From the NCBI GenBank assembly GCA_020137815.1, contig CM035362.1:3904476-3968475 (forward strand): 64,000 bases of DNA, read 5' to 3'. The notes under the pieces are model-generated. The model worked only from the letters and a program-made list of their open reading frames with translations, was not told the origin of the DNA and did not search any database. Origin of the DNA: Hormiphora californensis. Taxonomy: Eukaryota; Ctenophora; Tentaculata; Cydippida; Pleurobrachiidae. The position numbers and the translations under genes were made by a program. Of this stretch, positions 44,946 to 56,176 are shown piece by piece (the stretch's first letter is position 1; each line of letters begins with the position of its first letter).

Positions 44946-46120
44946 TCATTGACACACTCTCATGTTCCATAGATCATCAGATGTAGTTTCAGTCTTTTTC
45001 CCACGGAATCCACGGATGGAAAGGGTGACACTTCTGACCATCGAGAAGCTTAGTCGGAGTCTGATGTATCTGATGCAGTCGCCATGACTGTTTCCTGATC
45101 TGTTTGCCTTCAGTTCCGCAATGTGTTTGACCACTTTGGTAAACTCCTTGGCAAGTCCCCCAGTTGTACTGATCACCAGTGGACTGAAGAATCCTCCTTC
45201 TATTTCCCGGACTCGGTGAAGATAAGCTGTTTTCTTCTGGGTCTCATGCTTTGCATATGTAAGGGGAATAGTCTGGTTACAGTTGGATGGGGCCTGAGCA
45301 TTAAAAGCTCTTACATCGAACATTGCCTTATCCATTGGATTCCAGAATCCTCTCGTTGCGATATCTAGTCTGGCGTTATCTTCTGTGATCGTTCCTTCAG
45401 GGAGGTCTCTTCCGTTGGTGGGGAGCAGAGAGGGCTCAATTTCAGTGCCGTCGCATACCCGGGTAAGCTCCGCTGCTATATAGTCCCTAACTCGGTTGTG
45501 TCTCAGAGCTACAAATCCACCCTTTTTGCATGAAAGTGCATGTTCAACGGTGTTCAGTTCATCGCATGCACAGTTTGTGGGCCTAACCTCTCCAACGATT
45601 GGTAAATTGTACCGGATTGACAGGGCATCTTGGAATTCCTGTCTATTCAGGTTGAAATTTAGCTGTTGGATGGGTAGACATGTTAGGTACGCAGAAGAAT
45701 TTTTCTCACTTATCAGGTCAAAGTTTCTGCGTGCACTCTCACTTAGCTGTCCTCTGATAGTCTCGTGTAAACTTTTGTAAAGATCCTGTTTGAGTTTACG
45801 AATCGCAGCTTTCGTGACTTTGTCCCTTTCCTGGTCCGGAACAAACTCCGTTTTCTTCTCTGTAATAGCTTTTACTAGTTCCATATAAAGTTCCATAAAA
45901 TAATCCAATCCTATTCTTATAGCACATGACTTAGCCACACTTGAATTGGACAACAGTTAGGAACCGACCGAATCAGGAAATACTGCAGGTCCCTGATTGG
46001 CTGATAACTAGTCACGTGACCTAAATAACGAGTTCTGATTGGTTGATTACTTGTGTCGGTCGGTTCCTGACAACAGTTCTACCATATAGAACTGATATCT
46101 GGGCCAGGGTACGAGGAAGG
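44946..46120 (-). mobile_element. Retroelement ORF fragment (C-terminal region), split by a MITE
   Basis: The 336-codon frame includes SSAYLTCLPIQQLNFNL, a Cys/His knuckle CACDELNTVEHALSCKKGG, then RHNRVRDYIAAELTRVC, ARLDIATRGFW, MFDVRAFNAQ and FSPLVISTTGG. This order is typical of the region after the reverse transcriptase in many retroelement proteins of non-bilaterian animals, with a possible PD-(D/E)xK-like nuclease fold (LD... and FDVR). The reverse transcriptase itself is absent. The frame continues beyond 45950 across a MITE (45958-46069), as ...QFYMVELL-SNSS. A degraded, 5'-truncated element is likely. Confidence 0.65.
45958..46069. mobile_element. hAT-like MITE, CCAAT/E-box family, copy 8
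   Basis: Perfect duplication ACAACAGT (45950-45957, 46070-46077). Inserted in the retroelement ORF. Confidence 0.9.
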
Positions 46121-46345
46121 CATTCTTTCTTCTTTCTCTTTCTCCTTCAAGTTTTCTTCTTCAAGTATGCACATATTTTTCATTTTCCCATTCTAATTTC
46201 ACTCTCCTAAAACTATACAATTTGGGTACTAGGTGGTGCTTTTATTTTTGGATAGCCCTTTTGCAAAGTTCATTTGAAAGTTGAAATAACACGCTACCAA
46301 TCACTAGCATTACAAACATCATCGTTGATGGTATACAGTCGCCAG

Positions 46346-46522
46346 TCGGACCCCGATTTACCGGAATGCTCGCCGCTGATTGGGAGAAAAGGTTTTGCCC
46401 GGTAAATAGCTTGGAAATGAAATTACCCCTCTGTTAAATGCAATAAAAGGGGTGACTTCGTAACCAATTAAATAGCTGGGTGCCCGACATATCAGCTGGC
46501 CCGGTAAATGGGGGTCCGACTG
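46346..46522. mobile_element. pogo-like MITE, longer copy
   Basis: CAGTCGGACCCCGATTTACC ... AAATGGGGGTCCGACTG-TA with inner CCCGGTAAATAGC repeats. Confidence 0.7.
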
Positions 46523-46574
46523 TATTACATATATAGCATTCAAGTTAAATTAATCCTAATTGTTTCCCTCACAG

Positions 46575-46628
46575 GACGATATGCACGGAAGCGAGGCTGC
46601 ATTTTCCTCCGCCGTTGGATTAGATGGG
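46575..46628 (+). CDS. Orphan 18-codon exon
   Basis: Acceptor TTTCCCTCACAG| and donor GGG|GTAAGTTTG enclose DDMHGSEAAFSSAVGLDG in phase 0. Both splice sites are strong, but no partner exons were recognised. A (GTTT)n run follows the donor. It could be part of an unrecognised plus-strand gene. Confidence 0.35.
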
Positions 46629-46629
46629 G

Positions 46630-46691
46630 TAAGTTTGTTTGTTTGTTTGTTTGTTTGTTTGTTTGTTTGTTTGTTTGTTTGTTTGTTTGTT
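46630..46691. repeat. (GTTT)n microsatellite
   Basis: About 14 GTTT units directly after a splice-donor-like GTAAG. Confidence 0.95.
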
Positions 46692-47150
46692 ATTTTTCCG
46701 CTCAATCGAAATGTTTATAGGGATGTTTCATGTTTTTATGTGTATCTCGACCATATCAGCCGACCCGAAACCTGGTTAAATTTGGCCACCCGCTGGTCTC
46801 AGGGCCTCCAAATATGTCAAAATATGTTTAAATTATCATTCTGGGTCATTTAGACCTTTTAATTACACGTAATTACCCTTTAATTACATGTAATTACATT
46901 TCAATTACATGTAATTACTTCCAATTACATTCCAATTACTTTCACCAATTTCAGCACCTCGAGAGCTTTCGAACGCACCCTAGAACACCTTTCTACTCCT
47001 TCCAATTGCCGAGTTCTGTATACCCCTTATTTTGACTGTTTTTCGCGTCCTACCCCTTATAGGTTTGGGTATGGCCATCGCCACACCCCCTATACGTCGC
47101 GGGACCTCGAGACCTTTCCAACGAGCCATAGAACACCTCTCTACTACTTA

Positions 47151-47386
47151 AGGGCGGGATCACACCGAGATCTTCGAAGAAATTTCTTCGAAGCTCCAAA
47201 CACAGTCGCACCAAAATGTTTCGTTTGGAGCTTGTGCGCGTATGGGTATTGCTAGTTTTTGAATCTGACGACAGTGAAAAGCATACAATAGCCATCCGCG
47301 CGCAAGCACCAAATGAAACATTTTGGTGTGACTGCGTTTGGATCGTCGAAAGAATTCTTTCAAAGATCTCGGTGTGATCGCGCCCT
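47151..47386. mobile_element. Foldback MITE, AGGGCGNGATCACACCGAG ends
   Basis: AGGGCGGGATCACACCGAGA ... CTCGGTGTGATCGCGCCCT, ~105-bp arms around GTATTGCTAGTTTTTGAATC. Both ends include AGATCT. Confidence 0.8.
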
Positions 47387-48552
47387 CAGGGGGCTTCAAA
47401 ACTTTCACTCTAAAAATATCTATGGTTTATGGTTTATGGTTATGGTTTATGGTTATGGTTTTTTTTCATCTGGTATTAAGGGCCTGTCCGCTCGGCCCCG
47501 TTGTTTTAGTTTTAGGGGGGATGTTTTAGGGGGGATGGGTTGAGTTTGGGTTATGTTCGGGTCGGGGGGCCTTACCAGGCCCCGAATATACCAGGTGTAC
47601 ATACTACATAGTAGGGAAATTTTGTCTGTTTGTTCAGTTTTGTTGTTTTGTTCAAACCCTTTTTATTTATCCGGGGCGAGGGGAAACGGGGTCGAGTAAG
47701 GCAACATTTGTTATGATGAAGTACACTGGAACGGGACTGAAACAAAGTGCACACCCTTTGTTTCTTAGCAGCTTCTTGAACTTTCATATCACTTTCAATT
47801 ACTGCAATTGTTCACCCCCACCCCTGCCCCCCACCCCATTGTAAACCTCACATGGTCCCCCTGGATCTGATCGTGCACGTGGTCCAGCTGTAATTGTGGT
47901 CGAAGAGGGACGCGACCATTGCATAGCTCGTGAGCTCTGCTAACATGTAATGGGTTTGTACAAAACATGGACACCATTGACCATATATTGTTTGAATTCG
48001 GGAAGGGACGATGAAGTCATGAAAAAAAAAGAAGAAAAAAAGGGATGCTGTGTTATTATATTATTGTGTTCGGTTTAATTATCCTGCTCATTAGCTTTAA
48101 TTTAGTAATTTACTAGAGTTCTGAGGATGTTCATTGGTCGACCATTGATCAAAACTCATATTACATCTGAGCAAACACAGTATGATAATCTCTACTGGAC
48201 CTTGAATTTAACTTTCCTTGACACACACACACACACAATTCTCGTTCTAAACCAACTGCTAGCAAGATATAGTTCATTATGAAAAGGTCGATTTTAGGAA
48301 AAGGTCGATTTAGATAAAACCTGTCACCACTTAGTTTAGCTCTTATACATGACAGGCCTATATTAACTGAGACACTAGGTCTGCTCTACTAAATACGGGC
48401 TCTGGAGCTATTGTTGTTTCCGATTAGATTCTCTCATCTGTGGAGCAGTGGAGCATTTTCACCAGCTATAGTGTCCCTTGATAAACAAAGATTCCTTCTA
48501 ATTTTCCTCATTTTCAACGATCACATTCTTTGCAGCTACACTAACTTGATAC

Positions 48553-48777
48553 AGGGTAGCGACTGGCTATTTGAAATGGCGGCTAATTTGAAACACCCCC
48601 TCTACAGGCCAGCAGGTGCACCAGTTTTGGGTTTTTAGACATCAGTGGGCTTGTCAGAACTCATACCAAGCCCACTGACGTCTAAAAATCCAAATCTGGT
48701 GAACCTGCTGGCCTGCAGAGGGGGTGTTTCAAATTGGCCGCCATTTCAAATAGCCAGTCGCTACCCTACTATTAGCT
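48553..48777. mobile_element. Foldback MITE, AGGGTAGCGACTGGC ends
   Basis: AGGGTAGCGACTGGCTATTT ... AAATAGCCAGTCGCTACCCT; ~100-bp arms. Confidence 0.8.
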
Positions 48778-49184
48778 GAAGACGTCGATACAAATCATTC
48801 CATCTCATATGTCATCTCATTTATTATTCTCATTAATTGTTCTTTTTATACGTTCTGATAATAAAAATTACTAGTTTTATCATTAATTATGCACCGTTTA
48901 GAAGTCTCAGCTGATATTTTCTATTGTAGTTGAGTTTATTGAATTTGCTTGCTTAAATGCTACTTTGTTCTCACGACTTAAACCACTAGGTTAATTTGTA
49001 GAGAAGAAAGTTAACTCTATCTCCCTCGAAGCGATCAGTCAAAAAAGTAGCAAAGGTAAAAAAGAACAACACTCAACAGCTCCATTTTTCTACTAAAAGG
49101 ACCTCGCTCAATCTCCGTGGCCTGTCTCTCAGAAAGAACAGTGATCACTGGGCATTAAGAGAGCTGCAGACAGCTTTCTCTCTC

Positions 49185-49319
49185 TTGTACATGCAGACTG
49201 TGTTCTCGGGACTTCACAGCGTGTCCAAAATGAGTGGACTACCTTCAAACACCAACGGAAGTGCTTCGGATACAATGCAACTACTGAACATTGGGGATTC
49301 AGTGGATCATAATGACTTT
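49185..49319 (+). CDS. Possible first coding exon of an unknown gene
   Basis: From ATG 49185 (MQTVFSGLHSVSKM...) or 49230 (MSGLPSNTNGSASDTMQLL), ending NIGDSVDHNDF at a good GTGAGTAC donor. Ser/Asn-rich N-terminus. No continuing exon recognised. Possible, not secure. Confidence 0.35.
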
Positions 49320-49506
49320 GTGAGTACTGCATGGATGACGTTATGTCCAAATATGGTCATATGTCCAAATATGGTCATTACGTGACTGTGAATGACGTAG
49401 TACACAATGTACATTATATCTGTTAGTGTGTACTTAGTATAGTAGTAGTGCTTACCAGCGCTATATATCTGCCTGTGTGTTTTGATACTAGATAATGAAA
49501 CTGATG

Positions 49507-50334
49507 GGGGGGGGGACATGTTAATTGTTAATAAATCACTTCTTTTTTTCGATTTTGTTAATTAACGTTAATTAACAAAATTAACAAAGTTAACAAATGC
49601 TAAAAGACTGTTCTTATTGGTTGATAATACGACTTTAACTTGTTTAATTTTATAGTTTAATGACTGACCTAACACATATATACCCAATCAAGGCCTTTTC
49701 CGATAACAAAAGTCCGACATACAGGTTTTTTTGGCTCAAAGTCGACAAAAATCCTAAAGTTACAAATATTTCAATTTAGCGTATAAAATCATATTTTAAC
49801 GTAATTTTTTCATTTGTAATCGATTCTTTGGACTTAATAAGATGATATGTACAACGTTTCTGTTGGAAAAAGAAATAAAATTTTTCCAAAATCAATTTTT
49901 TGTAAAAGATTGAAAATTTGCTTCGCTACAAATCCTTGTGTTTTTTAGAAAAATAGATTTTTGGGTTATTTTTCGTTTTAAGGTAAATTCATGAGTCTTA
50001 TGTAGTTTTTAGGCTTGGAAAATGTGGATTAGGGTCTTTAGACTTCAATTGCGGTTTAGTTTGGCTAGTTTTTATTAAAATTTACACAATGGAACAAATC
50101 GCTGTAGAAAAGCCGTAGTAGAGGTAGTAGTGGTATGTAAATCGTGCAGAAGGAACAACTTTGCTCGTAGAACAAGTGTTAAATACCAAAAATACGTGCT
50201 AAAGGGGATTTAGATGGCATAAATGGCCTTTGTTAACGTTTGTTAACTTTTTGTTAATTTTGTTAATAAATCACCTGTTTTCTCGATGTTAATATTAACA
50301 AAGTTAACAAAATTAACATGTCCCCCCCCCCCCC
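49507..50334. mobile_element. Poly(G)/poly(C)-ended element with 8-bp target duplication
   Basis: Starts GGGGGGGGGACATGTTAATT and ends AATTAACATGTCCCCCCC. AACTGATG on both sides (49499-49506, 50335-50342). Subterminal inverted copies of GTTAATAAATCAC and AACAAAATTAACAAAGTTAAC; ~500 bp unique AT-rich centre without a long frame. Confidence 0.75.
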
Positions 50335-50855
50335 AACTGATGTCATATTATATCTTCAATCTTGGATGACTTCTGTTTGATATGATTCAAGTTTGTAATA
50401 ATAAAAGTATATGTTATGTCATACGATTATTACACTGGGAGACAAAAGTTAGTAAGAACATTTCCTCTGAAGGTCTCTGGTTCAATTCCCGGTCAAACCC
50501 AGTATTTTTGATTTTCTTCCCCATTTAATTCTCGTTTAGATCTCATTCAAAATAATCAATCAATCTCTCCATAACCGGGATCTGTCCGTGGATGTGTGAG
50601 ATTCCCCATTAATTTAATCTGTTGTATAACGGAAGGCGAGTGTGTTGTTGAGTACTCGACTACTCGACAACGTGTGTGTATCAGCACCAGAAGAAGATAT
50701 TCTGGCACTGTTAGGAATGGCCGATTTTCACTAACAATTTTTTAGTGATGCCACTAACAAAATTTGTCAGTGAAAACACTAACAAAGTTTTGTAGTGTCG
50801 ACCATTCCGGTGCCAGATATTAAAATTACTTCCTGGACATTTTATAGTTGCAATC

Positions 50856-51008
50856 ATGATGGCGGATTATACGAGCTGGTTTAGTATGTCTCTCTCCCTC
50901 ACTTTCTGTGAGCGAGAAAGGGAGGTCGCCTTTCTGGACCCTGCCCGAGAGCTCCATAGGGAAGCGGAGCAAGCAGCAGTTGAACCACAGGTGCAAAGTC
51001 TCCTGTGA
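50856..51008 (+). CDS. Possible short coding segment
   Basis: ATG frame reading MMADYTSWFSMSLSLTF then CEREREVAFLDPARELH and REAEQAAVEPQ. A donor-like GTGCAAAG follows the final Gln at 50990. It looks protein-like, but I recognise no family and no partner exon. Confidence 0.25.
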   Translation: MMADYTSWFSMSLSLTFCEREREVAFLDPARELHREAEQAAVEPQVQSLL

Positions 51009-51009
51009 A

Positions 51010-51440
51010 TTGATTCAAATGTGTCCTCAACGTGTCCTCAGACTGTCCTTAATGTGTCCACAATGTGTCCTCAGACTGTCCTCAATGTGTCCACATGTGT
51101 CCTCAACATGTCCTCAACGTGTCCACAATGTGTCCTCAATGTGTCCTCAACGTGTCCACAATGTGTCCTCAGACTGTCCTCAACGTGTCCACAATGTGTC
51201 CTCAATGTGTCCTCAATGTGTCCTTAATGTGTCGACGAGAAAAATGGAAGCGTCCAAATCTAATACCTCAAATTTGTCCCAAATGTGTCCTCAACGTGTC
51301 CACAATGTGTCCTCAACGTGTCCTCAATGTGTCCTCAATGTGTCCACGATTGATGTGCAATCGTTACTCAATGTGTCCTCAATGTGTCCTCAATGTGTCC
51401 TCAACCTGTCCTTAATGTGTCCACAATGTGTCCTCAGACT
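51010..51440. repeat. Minisatellite of GTGTCCTCAAT units
   Basis: About 35 imperfect 11-bp units (GTGTCCTCAA(T/C), GTGTCCACAAT, CTGTCCTCAGA). Open in all three plus frames, giving NVSSMCPQ-type peptides that are repeat artefacts. Confidence 0.9.
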
Positions 51441-51521
51441 GTCCCATCCCCGTGCTAACATTTGTCACTCCCTGTTACACACCATGTATCCTGGCCATGT
51501 ATGTGCCACGGTTTGACAGTA

Positions 51522-52994
51522 GTCAGGGCGAACTAGCATCAAAAAAGGGGCTGGCATAATTATTAGCAAATCCGATTGTACCCGACCTGTTTTGAACCGC
51601 TGAACACAAATCCGGCCGTAGGCAAGCTCTCAGAAATGGAGAAATTGGTGAAATTGGACATTTTTGGTCATTTTTGGACCAAAAATATGAATTTCGAAAT
51701 ATAGCCATGATTGACGTCTATTCCTACCTGTTTTCGACCGCTGAACACGGTTTTGGTTATAAAATGGCTCTCAGAGGTGAGGAAAATGCATAAATTTGGT
51801 ATATTTGGTCAAAATTGGTCAAAATTGGGTAAGTTGACTAATTTTCGTTTTTTCACTTTTTGAAACAAATTTCACCTATACTGGACATTTTTGTACTGCT
51901 GAAAATTAATATGATCATCCAAATTGGCTCATAGGCCATGAAAATGCCCAAATTGGGCACAATTGGGTCTAATTGGGCAAAATGACATTTTTCTTCCTTT
52001 TCATATCGGATGCTCATTTCGACATAAATTTGACATTTTTAGCCGCTGAGCACGATCCTGGCATTAAAAAGTAGCTCAGAGCTTTCTAAAAATCCCTCAG
52101 ATCTTGTCAGATAACCTAGATAACCTCCAGTCCTTTGGCCATACTTTTTACCCTCATACCCACTATATACTCTTTAGACCCTACTAGATTCCCCTCAGAC
52201 CCCACTAGATTCCTCTCAGACCCTACTAGATACCCCACAGACCCTACTTGATACCCCTCAGACGCTACTAAACACCCTCAAAGCCCTCTAGATACCCACA
52301 GAGGGGAATCTAGTAGGGAGTCGAAATCTAGTAGAGTTTAAAGAGTATATAGTGGGTATGAGGGTAAAAAGTATGGCCAAAGGACTGGAGGTTATCTAGG
52401 TTATCTGACAAGATCTGAGGGATTTCTAGAAAGCTCCGAGGTAATTTTTAATGCCAGGATCGTGCTCAGCGGCTAAAAATGCCAAATTTATGTCGAAATG
52501 AGCATCCGAAATGAAAAGGAAGCAAAATTTCATTTTGCCCAATTAGACCCAATTGTGCCCAATTTGGGCACTTTCATGGCCTATGAGCCCATTTGGATGA
52601 TCATATTAATTTTCAGCAGTACAAACATGTCCAGTATAGGTGAAATTTGCTTCAAAAAGTCAAAAAAACGAAAATTAGTCAACTTACCCAATTTTGACCA
52701 AATATACCAAATTTATGCATTTTTCTCACCTCTGAGAGCCATTTTATTATCAAAATCGTGTTCAACGGTCGAAAACAGGTTGGAATAGACGTCAATGATG
52801 GCTCTATTTCGAAGTTCATATTTTTGGCCCAAAAATGACCAAAAATGGCCAATTTCACCAATTTCTCCATTTCTGAGAGCTTGCCTACGGCCGGATTCGT
52901 GTTCAGCGGTTCAAAACAGGTCGGGTACAACCGGATTTGCTAATAATTATGCCAGCCCCTTTTTCGGCCGGTTTTGAAGCTAGTTCGCCCTGAC
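51522..52994. mobile_element. Long foldback element, TA target, GTCAGGG ends (copy D)
   Basis: TA-GTCAGGGCGAACTAGC ... GCTAGTTCGCCCTGAC-TA; inverted arms of about 680 bp meeting near 52290. CGCTGAACACGATCC is shared with foldback C. No transposase frame. Confidence 0.85.
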
Positions 52995-55279
52995 TACAGA
53001 TGTTATTTTCACAGCCACCTGTTTGACCCCGGTAGTAAGGGCCGGAATACTGCCTTTATGCACTTATAGACATTGGTTTCTTTTAGTTAGGGCAATTACC
53101 GAGCAGATTACCGTGCAGTCAATTATCCGTCAATTATCAGTCAATTATCCGTCAATTATCAGTCAATTATCCGTCAATTATCAGTCAATTATCAGTCAAT
53201 TATCCGTCAATTATCAGTCATTTGTCAGTCAATTTCCAATATATGTCTCTATCTATAATGGGTCTTACCGCAGAACTGGAAATGAATTTGTCTCCCATGA
53301 TCCGGGTAACTAACTTCTTCGGGGCCTTTTCGGGAACAAAAACATTAATGCGTCCTCAAATTAATTTGTGTAAAGTAGTTGGTGACGCGGCCACCCCTAC
53401 ACTAGCTGCGCGAAGCGCGGCTAAACGAAGCCTAATATAATAGGGGATTTCATCACCAAGTAAATTAGTGCCGAACAATCCTCCGAAAAACTCCGTCCAG
53501 AGCAATGGCCTGAGCGTGCTTCTCAAGAGACCAAAACTGTAAAAATTGTATCCAAATCGAGGCAACATTTACTACTTACCGTGCGAGAACCGCGGTCAGA
53601 GTGCATATTGGCCTGACAAATTGTCTCTCTCTTATAATGGGCATCTTACCGCAGAACTGGAAATGAATTTGGTACGTGCTTCATAATTTCAGCTCTGCAG
53701 AAATCAAGATATGTTTGTATAGAAGCCCCATTAGAACTGCCGTAGTCATGGTAACAACATAGTGATATGGCCCCCAAACTTCTAGTTCCGCTAGTTCGCC
53801 CCCTTTTTAACTCTAATATATCCTTTGGCATGCTTCTTGTTAGCGTAGTGAGAATCATGTCTCGGCTATTAGTTATTTGTTTTACCCCACTTATTTATAA
53901 TAGTGAGGGCGTCAGACAATTATTTTAGATACGCCCACACGGCGGCATTAATATGATCGCCTGCATTACACATGTGGGGCATTGTGAGTAGGTAAATACT
54001 ATAATTTGTACTTGATTGCATCAAGATGTTGTACTTGGATTTGGATGGATTATTTTATGAAGGAGCAATTTTCGCGTAACAAACACTTCTATCGATCCAT
54101 TTTCTATAATTATTCATACTCACTCTCTCCAGGCAACTGCTCTCCATTTACAACGTTAACGATCACATTACCTTCCTTTTTTATTCTGCTGTCGTCCTAC
54201 CATGTGTTTTTAATGGTCACCATGGTAACCATGAACAGAATTAGAATTGTAATAAGTGAGCCACGCCTTGTGTTTTTAAATTATAGCTTGTTTTCCAATC
54301 GGTATATCAACCTTACTGATCGTCACCAAAATTTAACCGTTGTATGAGCTACTGCCTATAATTAAGATCAGGACATTCCGGTTATTCTGGAATTTGTACT
54401 GCTGTGTGCACATGTGTGATGGCAAAATTAGCATTATATATGTATCCGTTATTATAGCGGTTTATATTCATCTGACATATCCGCATATTCCGGGGCGGTT
54501 TAGGGAAGCTCGCACCACATTATAAAGTGCGCTATATAGGTTCACATTAGTAAGACGTAGTGAGACGTTTACTGTCATAGCTATTATATATATATAGTTA
54601 TGTGTGCTAGTGAGTGTTGAAAATCTTTGCTCCTTCATAAATTCATCATGATGTGTGACTAATTCACTTAGTGCTCCTTCATAAATTAATCAGATCTGAT
54701 CAGCATTTGTGTCCCCCATTCTAGTTATACATCGCAGCTCAATACAACTTCCAATTGCTCTCTAATACAGTTGGCATCCGATATTTAAATATCCATCCAG
54801 TCTTTCTGAAATTGACCGTGAACAAGTCTGACACAAGCAAGCTTCATCTACATGAATGCTATATATCTGAAAACTTTTCGAATAATAATGCTCGTTTGTC
54901 TATCCTAATTATATCTAGGCCTTGTTATTTAATATAGTTCAGTTTCTCGAATTATCCTTCCCTTCACCGCTTGTAGCTTCACGCCTTGTTGAAGTACTAA
55001 GGACACTCAATTATCAAAATGAGCTCTTTCGCGGGCAACGCTTTGATGGTCGAACAGGTCTGAAATGAAATACACTGATCTGAATTGCAGACACTTGTTT
55101 TGTTGTGTTGATTTTTGACTCCAAAAGTCTAAGGTCCAACCCTTAATTTGAGTTAATAAAAGTTGTTGTTCTAGTAAAATGACTATAGTTAGAGTTAACC
55201 ATGTCTCTGAGTCTCTTGCGGGACATTTGCAAGCCAAGGAACTCTGAGTTATCTCTCGTCACATTTCTTTAAAAAGCTG

Positions 55280-55335
<56 letters not shown>

Positions 55336-55962
55336 TAGTTTTCACTGAAAGTTTCAATATTCTCAAAAAAAACGAGTAGAAGTAACCCGGCTAATTTACA
55401 CATGTCATCGACATTTTATGCTTCCCTTCAAAATATCTCTTTTGTTCTAAAATTCTTGTTCCTGGCTACTATGTTCACCCGACATTCTTTAAAACTTTTC
55501 TGGGGCCAGACTCAGAAAAGTTTTCTGAGGCATAAGTCTGACTCCCAGAAGTCTGAAATGGATTGTTGGGAACTTGGGCCAAACCAGTCCTCACAATTTG
55601 GTATACTGCTGAAGTATACTTAGTACAGGGTAGTACACGGTAGAAAGAAAGCAGCTCAGACGGTGATAATGGGAATTCTTTTCAGCCTCCAAAGAAGGCG
55701 CACGTTTGGGGTGCATGTAGTGACTCTCTGTCTGTTTTGTTTTAGATAGAAAGTGTCTTGAATTGATTCTCTCGCCTAAGAATATGCTTTTAAACCCTGC
55801 CTGAATAAAGAATTTCACCCGACAATTGTTTCACTTTTCTTCTTTTAAAGTGCCTGCATGATATTACGTGTTGTAAAATAAGGGCATATATATTTTAGTT
55901 TTATGTTTGGCGAGCGCCTCGACCTTTTTTCTGGCGTACAAGAAAATGGGTCTGGTGCACGC
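52995..55962. other. Gene-poor interval
   Basis: Holds a tandem repeat of TCAATTATC(C/A)G (53112-53222), a ~50-bp duplicated segment (CTTACCGCAGAACTGGAAATG at about 53265 and 53645) and a (CT)n run at 55283-55335. No secure exon. Confidence 0.55.
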
Positions 55963-56071
55963 TAGGAACCGACCGAATCAGGACATAATGGTCCTTGATT
56001 GGCTGATAACCAGTCACGTGACCTAAATAACGAGTTCTGATTAGTTGTTTACTTGGTCCGGTCGGTTCCTG
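55963..56071. mobile_element. hAT-like MITE, CCAAT/E-box family, copy 9, in the TRPM 5' flank
   Basis: TAGGAACCGACC ... GGTCGGTTCCTG, flanks GTGCACGC / GTGCACAC (7 of 8). CACGTG intact; one CCAAT changed to CTAAT. Its end is 105 bp before the TRPM ATG. Confidence 0.85.
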
Positions 56072-56176
56072 GTGCACACTAGACAGTTGTACTTGTTGGA
56101 TAAGAATGAGCTTCAATAAACTCCCAAATCTCCCTAAACGGGTTGCAGCAGCAGCATGCCATTATAACGGCTTAGA

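Noticed and set aside
47410-47462. Telomere-like TTATGG / TATGGT repeats
   Set aside because: Not TTAGGG; only a few irregular units.
50430-50512. tRNA-like segment ending GGTTCAATTCCCGGTC...CCCAGTA
   Set aside because: ACTGGG/CCCAGT can pair, but D and anticodon stems do not form; at best a decayed tRNA-like relic.
51010-51516. Cys/Pro-rich 202-codon frame
   Set aside because: An 11-bp repeat stays open in every frame; no splice or codon signal.
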